From contig NZ_CP031264.1 in assembly GCF_003258605.2 (NCBI RefSeq), positions 3,038,001-3,102,000 on the forward strand: a stretch of DNA of 64,000 nucleotides. Reading direction: 5' to 3'. Shown here piece after piece: positions 48,020-57,361 of this stretch (position 1 is the stretch's first letter; every line of letters starts with the position of its first letter). The DNA is from Peterkaempfera bronchialis (GTDB taxonomy: Bacteria > Actinomycetota > Actinomycetes > Streptomycetales > Streptomycetaceae). The notes under the pieces are model-generated. The model was not told the origin of the DNA. It made no database searches and was given only the letters and a program-made list of their open reading frames with translations. The translations under genes were made by a program, and so were the position numbers.

Positions 48020-49896
48020 TCAGTGTGCACGCCGGACCGGCAGCAGGAACTCGCACCACACCGCCTTTCCCCCGTCCGGCGTACGGCGTGTTCCCCAGCC
48101 GGAGGCGATGGTGGCGACGATGGCGATGCCACGGCCGGACTCGTCGACTACGGCGGCTCGCCGGCGGCGGGGGAGGTGGTCGTCGGCGTCCGTGACCTCG
48201 ATGATCAGGCGGCGGTCGGTGCGGCGGATGCGCAGGCGCATGGGCGGGATGCCATGGGTGAGGGAGTTGGAGACCAGTTCGCTGACGGCGAGGACGCCGA
48301 GGTCGCGCAGTTCGTCGCTGAGCCGCCAGCTGGAGAGCACGCCGGAGGTGAAGGCGCGGGCGCGGGCCGCTGTCTGGGGGGTGCCGAGCAGGTCCAGGGA
48401 GGCGACGCGGAAGAGGTCGGCGGTGTGCTCGTCCCGTTGGGGGAGCTGGAAGGCGAGGACCGCGACATCGTCGTCGTGTTCGGGGGTGACGCCCATGGCG
48501 CGGAGCAGCCGGGCGCAGAGGACTTCGGGGGACCGGCGGGGCCGCCGAGGGTGCGGTCGAGCGTGTCGAGGCCGACGTCGATGTCCTCGCCCCGGCGTTC
48601 GACCAGGCCGTCGGTGTAGAGCACGCCGGTGGCGCCGGGGTTCAGCGGGACGGAGCCGGAGGTGTGCAGCCAGCCGCCGGTGCCCAGGGGTGGGCCGCAC
48701 TGGGCGTCGGCGCGGGTGACGGTGCCGTGGGGCTCGCGGATCATCAGCGGGAGGTGGCCCGCCGAGGAGTAGGTGATGCAGTTGTCATTGGGGTCGAATA
48801 CGGCGTACACGCAGGTGGCGATCTGGGTGGCGTCGATCTCCATGGCGAGGCCGTCGAGGAGTTGCAGCACCTCGTGGGGCGGCAGGTCCAGGCGGGCGTA
48901 GGCGCGGACGGCGGTGCGGAGTTGGCCCATCACGGCGGCGGCGCGCATGCCACGGCCCATGACGTCGCCGATGACCAGGGCGGTGCGGCCGCCGCCGAGG
49001 GTGATGACGTCGTACCAGTCGCCGCCCACGGCGGCGTCGGCTCCGCCGGGCTGGTAGGTGGCGGCGACGCGCAGGTCGTCGGGCTGCTCCAGTTTCTGCG
49101 GGAGCAGGCTGCGTTGGAGGGTGACGGCGGCTTCGCGGTGGCGGCGTTCGCTCTCGCGGAGGCGTTCGGCGACCTGCATCTGGTCGGTGACCTCGGCGGC
49201 GAAGACCAGCACTCCGGTGACCTCGGTGGTGTCCGGTGTCCCTGCGGCGGCGGCGCGGCGGAGGGTGGCGAGCATGCCCAGCCCGCCGGCCGGCGTGGGC
49301 GGGGTGTCGGAGGTGGCGGGGTGCTCCGGGCCGTCGGTGGCGAGGGCGGAGAGCTGGGCGCCGAGCGGTTCGCCGGCTCGGATGGGTGCGCAGACGAAGC
49401 TGTAGTAGCGGTGCCGTTCGGGGGCGGTGGAGAGGACCACGCGGCGGGCCTTGACGGTGCGCGGGCGGCCGCTGCGCAGGACCTGGTCCATCAGGGGCAG
49501 CAGGCCGAGTTCGGCGAGTTCGGGCATGGTGTCGCGGGCGGGGGTGCCGGCGGTGCGGTGGCCGAAGACCTCGACATAGGCGTGGTTGACATAGCCGACG
49601 TGGTGGTTGGGCCCGTAGGTGACGGCGACCAGGGCCGGGACATGGGCCAGCACATCGTGCACGGAGAGCTCATGTCTGCCGGGCGGTTCGCCGGGCTCTC
49701 CGGGGGGAGGCCCGTCGGCGGGTGGTCCGGGGCGGGCTTGGGGGACCGCTGCCGCGCCGGAAGCGTCGGCTGGGCCGGGCGACCGCTCGCCCGTCTGCTG
49801 CGGGGCGGTACGCCGCTGTGCTCCGGGGAGCCGGGCGCTCCAGCGCGTGAGATTCAAAACGACCGCTGCTTCCTCGCGTTTCTCGTGCTTCGTCAC
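48020..49896 (-). CDS. PAS-SpoIIE phosphatase with anti-sigma kinase-like ATPase domain, frameshifted
   Basis: One protein in two frames. The N-terminal frame carries a PAS domain (LVAVTYGPNHHVGYVNHAYV) and a PP2C/SpoIIE phosphatase (LQRSLLPQKL, AAVGGDWYDVI, VIGDVMGRGMRAAAVMGQL, VLYTDGLVERR). It loses sense after DRTLGGPAGPP, and the other frame takes over at PEVLCARLLRAMGVTPEHDD and ends in a HATPase-type domain (AVSELVSNSLTHG, DESGRGIAIVATIASGWG). Adding one G in the run GGGGG at 48527-48531 (one C on the coding strand) fuses them in frame. Such proteins act on anti-anti-sigma factors and combine phosphatase and kinase-like modules. Start is uncertain: GTG 49896 or GTG 49917. The gene is upstream of the rRNA promoters and reads towards them. 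Confidence 0.8.
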
Positions 49897-50033
49897 TCCT
49901 CGCGTGCACGTCCGCACGCCAGGTCATGGACCAGTGTGACCGATCGGGGCGGCTGCGGGGACCGGTGCCACTGCTGCGGCGCACCCCGCCCTGCATGATC
50001 CTGGACGTGGGCGCGTGCTGCTACCCCAGGTGG

Positions 50034-51455
50034 TCAGCTGCCCGGCCGGGTCGGTGGTTCGGGTTGCGACCGGGGCTCGGCGGTGGGCGTGCCGCGCCCC
50101 ATGGCGGCCTCGAACTCGGCGCGTGGGTGTTCGAGCGAGCCGAGCGAGACGATCTCGCGCGAGGAGACGCCTGCCAGCATCCAGTCGGCCAGCACCCGTG
50201 CCTTGCGGTTGAAGGTCGGCATCCGGCTGAGGTGGTAGGCGCGGTGCATCAGCCAGGCGGGGCGTCCGGTGAGTCGGCGGCCACGGACCTGCGCCACGCC
50301 CTTGTGCAGACCGAGGGAGGCCACCGCGCCCCGGGAGGAGTGGCGGTAGGGCGTCTGCGGCTCGCCGCGCAGCTGGGCCAGCACATTGTCGCCGAGCACC
50401 TTGGCCTGCCGGACGGCGTGCTGCGCGTTCGGGGCGCAGTACTCGCCCGGACGGGTGAGGTCGGGGACGGCGGCGCAGTCGCCGGCCGACCAGGCGTCGT
50501 CGACCCCGGCCACTCGGAGGGTGGGTTCGCAGCGGATGCGGCCGCGTGCGTCGGTGGGGAGGTCGGTGGCGGCGAGGACGGGGGCGGGGCGGACTCCGGC
50601 GGTCCAGACGAGGGTGCGGGCGGCGAACCGGCTGCCGTCGGAGAGGACGACGATCCGGTCGGTGAGGGATTCCAGGCGGGTGCCGAGGCGCACCTCGATG
50701 TTGCGGCCGCGCAGTTCGGAGACGGTGTAGCGGCCGAGTTCCGGGCCGACTTCGGGGAGGATGCGGTCGGTGGCCTCCACCAGGATCCAGCGCAGGTCCT
50801 CGGCGGTGACGTTGTGGTAATAGCGGACGGCGGCGCGGGCCATGTCCTCCAGTTCGGCGAGCGCCTCGACGCCCGCGAAGCCGCCGCCGACGAAGACGAA
50901 GGTGAGGGCCGCCTCGCGGATGGCCGGGTCCCGGGTGGAGGAGGCGATGTCGAGTTGCTCCAGGACGTGGTTGCGCAGGGCCACGGCCTCCTCGACGGTC
51001 TTGAAGCCGATGCCGTGTTCGGCGAGACCGGGGATGGGGAGCGTCCGGGAGACCGAGCCGGGGGCTGCCACCAGCAGGTCGTAGGGCAGTTTCAGGTCGG
51101 GGTCGCCGGTGGAGCGGGTGGCGGGGGTGGCGGCCTGGGCCTGGCGGGCCGCGTGGTCCAGCCGGGTGATCTCGCCGGTGACGACGGTGCAGCCGTGGAG
51201 CACCCGGCGGAGCGGGACGATCACATGGCGCGGATCGATGGAGCCGGCGGCGGCCTCGGGCAGAAACGGCTGGTAGGTCATGTACGGCTGAGGCTCGACG
51301 ACCGTGATCTCGGCCTCGCCTCGGTGGAGTCGGCGTTGCAGGCGCAGCGCGGCGTACATGCCGACGTATCCGCCGCCGGCGATCAGGATGCGGGCGGGCG
51401 GGCTGCCTCCTGGCCGGGGGTCGGCGGGGCCCTGCGGGAGTGTGACCTGTTTCAC
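50034..51455 (-). CDS. ndh: Type II NADH dehydrogenase (NDH-2)
   Basis: A 473-residue flavoprotein. FAD site: ARILIAGGGYVGMYAALRLQ (about 22-41) and later TLRVAGVDDAWSAGDCAAVP; NAD site: LTFVFVGGGFAGVEALAELE (about 180). Other NDH-2 features are YQPFLPEAAAG and a C-terminal amphipathic, Arg-rich region (WLMHRAYHLSRMPTFNRKAR) for membrane attachment. It transfers electrons from NADH to menaquinone without proton pumping. GTG start at 51455. It is in the same orientation as the SpoIIE gene and divergent from the TetR gene. Confidence 0.92.
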   Translation of the reverse strand: MKQVTLPQGPADPRPGGSPPARILIAGGGYVGMYAALRLQRRLHRGEAEITVVEPQPYMTYQPFLPEAAAGSIDPRHVIVPLRRVLHGCTVVTGEITRLDHAARQAQAATPATRSTGDPDLKLPYDLLVAAPGSVSRTLPIPGLAEHGIGFKTVEEAVALRNHVLEQLDIASSTRDPAIREAALTFVFVGGGFAGVEALAELEDMARAAVRYYHNVTAEDLRWILVEATDRILPEVGPELGRYTVSELRGRNIEVRLGTRLESLTDRIVVLSDGSRFAARTLVWTAGVRPAPVLAATDLPTDARGRIRCEPTLRVAGVDDAWSAGDCAAVPDLTRPGEYCAPNAQHAVRQAKVLGDNVLAQLRGEPQTPYRHSSRGAVASLGLHKGVAQVRGRRLTGRPAWLMHRAYHLSRMPTFNRKARVLADWMLAGVSSREIVSLGSLEHPRAEFEAAMGRGTPTAEPRSQPEPPTRPGS

Positions 51456-51942
51456 GGATCCATGACGCCCTGTCCGGGGGCCTCTTGTCCACAGTGCGTA
51501 CGGGATCCGTGGGGCGGATGGTGCGTGGGGGGCCGGTGGGGAGGCGGTTCGGAGCGTGGTGACTCCGTCATCGGGGGAGGCTGTCCACGCAGGTCCGGGA
51601 AGGGGCTGCCGGGTGGCGGAGGCGGAACGGCCGAATCCTCACCGTCTCCCCTGTCGGAGCCGAATCGGCATCAACTATCGTCGGGGAATTGGTGGATCGG
51701 TGGATCGGCCCATCGGTGTCGGCATGGACGGTCGCCGTCCGTGCAGGCTTGGTCACCGGGCCGGTGGGGGCTGCCGCTTTCGGGGCGGTACTCCGCTGCT
51801 GGTCCATGGACTGCGGTCGGCCGGGTCGGCGGGGAGGACGCCGAGCGTGCCGACGACGGTGAGGCTCCTGTCGCGCCGGGGGGTGTGCGGGGGTGCACGG
51901 TGGGCGCCCAATGCCGGGCGGGCCCACGGGGGAGGGCTGGCT
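51456..51942. other. Divergent region between ndh and the TetR gene
   Basis: A 487-base intergenic region. It contains one exact DnaA-box match, TTGTCCACA (51485-51493), and a weaker CTGTCCACG at about 51583. No reading frame with a convincing start is seen. The strong ribosome-binding site GGGGGAGGG at about 51930 belongs to the TetR gene. Confidence 0.45.
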
Positions 51943-52964
51943 ATGGATCAGCAGGAGCAGGCGCGCGTGCGTCTGTCCACGGCGATGAGTGCGGCGGTGA
52001 GTGCGGTGGGCAGGCCGCCGGGGGCGGTGCCGGGTGCGCTGCCAGGCGTGGTGCAGGGTGCGCCTGGCGTGGTGCCGGGGCAGCGGTCGATGGGCGCGCG
52101 GTTCGGCGCCGGGGCGGGGGCCGGTGGGGCGTGGGGGCCTTAGGAGCCGGCGGGGGTGAAGGGGTTCCGGACGGCCGGGGGCCCGGTGGGCGGCTCCGGG
52201 TGGATGCGCGGCGCAATCTGGAGAGCGTGCTGCGGGCTGCCCGTGAGGTGTTCGGGGAGTTGGGCTACGGGGCACCCATGGAGGAGGTCGCCCGGCGGGC
52301 CGGGGTGGGCGTCGGCACGGTCTACCGCCGCTTCCCCAGCAAGGAGGTGCTGGTGCGGCGGATCGCGGCGGAGGAGGTCGGCTGGCTCACGGCGCAGGCG
52401 CAGGAGGCGCTGCGCGGCGACTCCGCCCCCTGGGAGGCGCTGGCGGGTTGTCTCTCGCGGGCGGTGGCCACCGGGGCAGGACGGCTGCTGCCGCCGGAGA
52501 CGTTCCGCTGTGCGGAGCAGTTGTCGCGGGCGGGCGGTTCGCCGTCTAGCGGAGAGGTCCCGGCCGGGGCGGTAGGGGCAGCGGGAACGGCAGGGTCAGC
52601 GGGGGCGGTGTCGGCGGAGGGCGGGGACGGGTTCGCCCTGATCGCGGGTGTGCCGGTGGTGCGGGTGCCGGAGCAGGGCCCCGGGCACCCGGCGGGCGGC
52701 GAGACGGCGGAGGAGGGCCCCGAGGCATGGGGCGACGCCGATCCAACGGTGCTGCTGCGACTGCTGGGCGCGCTGGTGGAACGGGCCGATGCGGTCGGTG
52801 AGTTGCGGCCCGGGGTCACCGTGGCGGATGTGGTGCTGGTGCTGACCGCTGCGGTGCCGGCCCAGCTCGGGGCGGGCGGCGGGGCGGCGGACCGGCCCAA
52901 TGGGCCGGGCTCTCCCACCGACCGGCTGCTGCGCATTCTGCTCAATGGGCTGCGGGCGGGCTGA
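51943..52964 (+). CDS. atrA: TetR-family regulator, AtrA-like, apparently frameshifted in its N-terminal linker
   Basis: The DNA-binding domain is clear: RRNLESVLRAAREVFGELGY, then APMEEVARRAGVGVGTVYRR and FPSKEVLVRRI, followed by a ligand domain interrupted by Gly/Ala-rich insertions, ending at 52964. Its frame has no well-placed start (GTG 52200 or 52131, both without good ribosome sites). One frame later, ATG 51943 behind GGGGGAGGG begins MDQQEQARVRLSTAMSAAVS, which looks like a true N-terminus but stops at 52141. One missing base, probably in a G-run between 51995 and 52140, would unite them. The joined frame would contain a TTA codon at 52140. The gene lies where S. coelicolor carries atrA (SCO4118, activator of actinorhodin genes), as I recall it; the symbol is by position and family. 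Confidence 0.72.
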
Positions 52965-53220
52965 CACCCCGGCAAGGGGGACCGCAACGGCGTTCGGACG
53001 GCGGTCGGACGGCGGTCGGTTGGGCCAAACGGGTGAAAGGGGCGGGTGCGGAGGGCGTGCGCCCGCCCCGGAAGAGTGGGATACGCCCCTCTCCCTGCAC
53101 CGGGAGAGGGGTGGCTGTGCCATCCTTTGCCGGTGATTGGAGGCCAGAGCGCAGCGGGAGCGTTGACCGATCGCGGTGCCACTGTGCCCGGTTGGGCCGA
53201 TGTGCGGTGCGGCGGCGGTC

Positions 53221-55406
53221 GTGAGCACTGAGGAACGGGACGGGTCCGGCCACGGCGGCGAGGGCCCCCCGCAGGACGGCCGGAACGACGGCCTCGGCCA
53301 CAGCCGGAACGACGGCCGGGTCGACGGGCCGCACCAGCCCGTCCCCGGGCAGGTGCCCGGGCAGGGTTGGGCGCCGGATCAGGAGACCCTGGCCGCCTCC
53401 GGAGGCGCTGCCGGGTCGGCGCGGGTTCCGGGTCAGGCGCCCGCCGGATTCGGCGGGGTGACCTCGGCGGCGGCCGCACCCAAGGCGGGCACGGCCGGAA
53501 ACGCACCCGCCGTACCGGCACCGGCCGATCCGGTGGACGGTGAACTGCCGCCGTCCGACGCCGAGTTGACGGCTCGGGTGCGCGAGGGCGACGACGGGGC
53601 GTACGAGGAGCTGTACCGGCGCCATGCCGATGCCGTGCGCCGTTACGCCCGCACCTGCTGCCGGGACAACTTCACCGCCGAGGACCTGGCCGGCGAGGTC
53701 TTCGCCCGCACCTTGCAGGCGCTGCGGTCCGGGCGGGGGCCGGATGTCGCGGTACGCGCGTATCTGCTGACGGCGGTACGCAACATCGCGGCCGCGTGGA
53801 CGCGCAGCGAGCGGCGTGAGCAACTGGTCGAGGACTTCACCGCGTTCACGGCCACCTCGGCCGTGAAGCAGCCGGCGGAGGTCACCGATCCCGGTGCGGA
53901 CACCTGGGCGATGGCGATGGCCGACCGGCGGATGGTGCTGCGGGCCTTTGTGGCGCTGCCGGAGGACGACCGGGTGGTGCTGTGGCACACCGAGGTCGAG
54001 CGGGAGTCGCCCAAGCAGGTGGCGGTACTGCTCGGCAAGACGGCCAACGCCACCGCCGTACAGGCCCATCGGGCGCGTGACCGGCTGGCCACGGCGTTCC
54101 TCCAGGCGCATGTCTCCTCGGTCCAGGAGGAGACCTGCCGTCGGCATGCCGACCGGCTGGGGGCCTATGCCCGGGGTTCGCTGCGCAAGCGGGCGTCGGC
54201 GGAGGTGAGTGCCCACCTCAAGGAGTGCGACCGCTGCTCGGCCGCGTACCTGGAGCTGGTGGACCTCAACACCGGCCTGCGGGCGGTGCTGCCCGGCGGG
54301 GTGCTCGTCTGGGTCGGCGCCGGGTACTTCACGGCGGCTGCGGCTGCGGCTGCCGTGGGGGCCGGGGCGGCGGCGGGTGCGGTCGGCGGGGCTGGTGCGG
54401 GTGGGGCTGGTGGGGCTGGTGCTGGTGGTGCCGCCGGGGGTCGGGCGGTGGGGCGGCGGGGGCCGTCGGCGAGGGGCTGGGGGTGGCAGCCAAGGCCGCG
54501 GTGGCGGCGACTGCCGTGGTGGCGGCCGGGGCTGTCCTGGCGTACGCGCTCTCGGGCAGCACGGCTCCTGCTCCCCCACCGGCGCGGGCGGTGCCGCAGG
54601 CGGCTCCGTCGCCGACCGTGATCCCGCCCTCGGTGACGCCCAAGGCCAAGCCGAGGCCCAAGCCCGCACCGCAGCCGGTGCGATCGTCTGCACCAACGCG
54701 CACGCCTGCACCGACGCCTACGCCGCAGCCGAAGCCCGCTGCGGCTCCGACTCCGACTCCGGCTCGGGATCGGACGCCGGTGCCTACGGTGGAGCCGACC
54801 CCTCGGCAGCCTGTGCGGCCCAGCGCTGTGCCGGTCCCCACGGTCCGGCCGGTGCCGACGCCCACGCCTCCGCCGTCGCCGTCGCCGTCGTTCACGGCTC
54901 CGCCGTCACCGACTCCGTCACCCACGCCGACCCCGACGCCCACCCCGACGCCGACGCCGACGCGGGTGGACCACTGGCTGGACGAACTCTCCTACGGCGG
55001 CCTCGGAGCGGGCGATGTGCCTACGGTGCGGGGGTCGGAGAGCGGTTGGTTCTGGCAGCACCGTGGCCTCAGCGTGGGCGGTACCCGCTATGCGCGCGGA
55101 GTCACGGTGCGTGCCCCGTCGACCGTGACCATCGACCTCAACCGCGCCTGCTCGTCCTTTGACGCCATGGCGGGTCTTGACGACATGGCGCGGCGGCACG
55201 GCAGGGTGGTCTTCTCGGTGCTGGGCGGGGACGGCCGCACGCTGTGGAGTTCCGAGCCGGTCGACGGGGGCGACGCTGCCGTACCGGTGCATGTGTCCCT
55301 GGCCGGTCAGCAGACCATCCGGCTGGTGGTGCAGCCCGCGCACGACAGGTGGCATGCCGCGGACGTGGCCGACTGGGCGGACGCCCGGCTGGGCTGCGAG
55401 GGCTGA
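53221..55406 (+). CDS. Membrane-anchored ECF sigma-like protein with zinc finger and NPCBM domain, frameshifted
   Basis: From GTG 53221: a disordered head, then an ECF sigma region 2 (DDGAYEELYRRHADAVRRYA, TAEDLAGEVFARTLQALRSG) and region 4 (FVALPEDDRVVLWHTEVERE, QVAVLLGKTANATAVQAHRA), then a zinc-finger motif HLKECDRCSAAYLEL. The frame fails in a G-rich stretch (about 54433-54465); one base earlier the sequence goes on with a membrane helix (AAVAATAVVAAGAVLAYALS), a long Pro/Thr linker ending in (PT)n, and a C-terminal NPCBM carbohydrate-binding module (GGTRYARGVTVRAPSTVTID, VADWADARLGCEG). Adding one G, for example at 54450-54453, restores a protein of about 728 residues. The architecture parallels the ricin-bearing protein at 40477. 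Confidence 0.78.
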
Positions 55407-55453
55407 GGGTTGGGGTTGGGGCTGGCGGTCGGGGGCTTTGTGGGGGTCCTCTG

Positions 55454-56254
55454 TCAGCGGCGCTTGCGGTAGCGCCGTACGGCGAGCGGCGCGGCCACGG
55501 CGGTGATGCCGGCGATCCAGGCCAGGGCGCCCCAGAGGGAGTCCGCGACCGGGCCGCCGGACAGCAGGCCACGGCAGGTGTCGGCCACCAGGGAGGTCGG
55601 GTTGGCCTTGACGAATGCCTGGAGCCAGCCGGGCATGGTGCCGACCGGGGCGAAGATGGAGCTGCCGAACTGCACCGGGATCAGCCAGAGGAAACCGATC
55701 TGCTGCACCGCCTGAGGGGAGCTCATCGAGAGGCCGATCAGCGCCGACACCCAGCAGAGCGCGAACCCGAAGGCGGTGGCGAGGCCCATCGCGGCGGCGA
55801 TCTGAAGGGCGTTGCCGGAGGGGCGGAAGCCGAGCAGCGTCCCGAAGGCCAGCATCACTCCGGTGCCGATCAGCAACTTGGCGCAGTCGGTGGCGATGCG
55901 GCCGGCGAGTACGGCGCTGCGGGCGATGGGGAGGGACCGGAAGCGGTCCATCACCCCGGTGTGGAAGTCGGAGTTGAGGCCGACGCCGGTGGCCATGGCG
56001 GTGAAGGCGACCAGTTGGGCCATGATGCCGGGAAGCAGGTACTGGATGTACTCGTGCCGGCTGTTGGAGATGGCGCCGCCGAAGACGTAGACGAAGAGCA
56101 GGGTGAAGATGATCGGCATGATGGTGGCGTCCATCAGCTGATCCGGGTCGGCGCGCAGCTGCATCAGGTTGCGGTGCGCGATGGTGAGAGTCTGCTGGAC
56201 CGCGCGGCCGGGGCGGGGGCGGTGGCGGATGAGGGCGGCGGCGGCGGTGGTCAT
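55454..56254 (-). CDS. ABC-2 type permease (DrrB-like)
   Basis: A 266-residue permease with six membrane segments. It has the ABC-2/DrrB sequence PIIFTLLFVYVFGGAISN, PGIMAQLVAFTAMATGVGL and MDRFRSLPIARSAVLAGRIA, and ends WIAGITAVAAPLAVRRYRKRR. The ATG at 56254 overlaps the stop of the ATPase gene by four bases (ATGA), so translation is coupled. DrrAB-type exporters expel drugs or lipids; the substrate here is unknown. Confidence 0.92.
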   Translation of the reverse strand: MTTAAAALIRHRPRPGRAVQQTLTIAHRNLMQLRADPDQLMDATIMPIIFTLLFVYVFGGAISNSRHEYIQYLLPGIMAQLVAFTAMATGVGLNSDFHTGVMDRFRSLPIARSAVLAGRIATDCAKLLIGTGVMLAFGTLLGFRPSGNALQIAAAMGLATAFGFALCWVSALIGLSMSSPQAVQQIGFLWLIPVQFGSSIFAPVGTMPGWLQAFVKANPTSLVADTCRGLLSGGPVADSLWGALAWIAGITAVAAPLAVRRYRKRR

Positions 56255-57258
56255 GGGCGGGGCTCCTGGTCGGTGATGGTGAGGAAGACCTCGTCGAGAC
56301 TGGGCAGCGGGGTCTCGACGGCGGCGAGCGGGATGCCGGAGGCGCCGAGGGCGGCGATGGCGGTGGTGAGGGCCCGGTCGTCGTCCAGTGGCAGCGTGGC
56401 GGTGCCGGAGCCGTGGTCGAGGTCGGGCGTACGGCCGCCGGAGGCGGTGGCGAGGACCTGGGCGATGGCGTCGAGGTCGGCGGCCGGATCGGTCGGTCGT
56501 ACATGCAGGATGCGTCCGCCGAGGCGGGATTTGAGGGCGTCGGCCGTGCCGTGGGCGATCACCCGGCCGTGGTCGATGACGGTGATGGCGTCGGCGAGCG
56601 CATCGGCCTCCTCCATGTACTGGGTGGTGAGGAGCACCGTGGTGCCCTCCTGCTCGACAAGTCGGCGGACCTCCGCCCACACCTCGTTGCGGGCCCGGGG
56701 GTCGAGTCCGGTGGTGGGCTCGTCCAGGTACAGCACGCGGGGGGCAGCGACCAGGCTGGTGGCGAGGTCGAGGCGGCGGCGCATGCCTCCCGAGTAGGTG
56801 CGGGTCAGCCGGGTGGCGGCCTCGGTGAGGCTGAACCGGGCGAGCAGGTCGTCGGTGCGGCGGCGGGCGGCGCTGCGGGTGAAGCCGTGTAGGCGGGCGA
56901 CCACATAGAGGTTCTGACGGCCGCTCAGGGACTCGTCGACGGAGGCGTACTGGCCGGTGAGGCCCACTGCGGCCCGTACGGCCTGCGGGGCGGCGACCAC
57001 GTCGTGCCCGTCCACCAGGGCCGTGCCGGAGTCGGGGGTCAGCAGGGTGGAGAGGATGCGGATCAGGGTGGTCTTGCCGGCGCCGTTGGGGCCCAGGACA
57101 CCGAGGACGCTGCCGCGCGGGACGGTGAGGTCGATGCCGTCCAGGGCTTGGGTGGTGCCGTAGCTCTTGGTCAGGGCGCGGACGTCGATGGCGGCGTCCG
57201 TGCCGGGGGTGGTGGGCGGGCGGCGGGCGGTGACCGCTGCGAGGGGGGTGGTGGTCAT
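56251..57258 (-). CDS. ABC exporter ATPase (DrrA-like)
   Basis: A 335-residue ATPase. Walker A LGPNGAGKTTLIRIL, signature TYSGGMRRRLDLA, Walker B RVLYLDEPTTGLD and a C-terminal DrrA-type extension (GRILHVRPTDPAADL). The ATG 57258 is the first Met before the AIDVRALTKSYG opening. It follows the SARP-like regulator gene by about 100 bases on the same strand, so that regulator may control export. Together with the permease it forms a two-gene drug-efflux-type operon. Confidence 0.94.
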   Translation of the reverse strand: MTTTPLAAVTARRPPTTPGTDAAIDVRALTKSYGTTQALDGIDLTVPRGSVLGVLGPNGAGKTTLIRILSTLLTPDSGTALVDGHDVVAAPQAVRAAVGLTGQYASVDESLSGRQNLYVVARLHGFTRSAARRRTDDLLARFSLTEAATRLTRTYSGGMRRRLDLATSLVAAPRVLYLDEPTTGLDPRARNEVWAEVRRLVEQEGTTVLLTTQYMEEADALADAITVIDHGRVIAHGTADALKSRLGGRILHVRPTDPAADLDAIAQVLATASGGRTPDLDHGSGTATLPLDDDRALTTAIAALGASGIPLAAVETPLPSLDEVFLTITDQEPRP

Positions 57259-57361
57259 GGGACCACGGTGGATGGCGCGGCCGACAGATGGCCGACACGG
57301 CGCCGACAGGGTGCTGAGAGGGGTGTCGGTGGTGGGGAGGGGTGTCGGTGTCGGTGGTGGG

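Noticed and set aside
48205-48530. Ser/Pro-rich end of the SpoIIE N-terminal frame as a genuine C-terminus
   Set aside because: The other frame over the same bases encodes a recognisable HATPase domain, so the Ser/Pro sequence is post-frameshift noise.
50034-52964. Continuous 1012-codon plus-strand frame from 49926 through the TetR gene
   Set aside because: Its first two-thirds are antisense to ndh and run through the intergenic region without sense; only the last third is the TetR gene.
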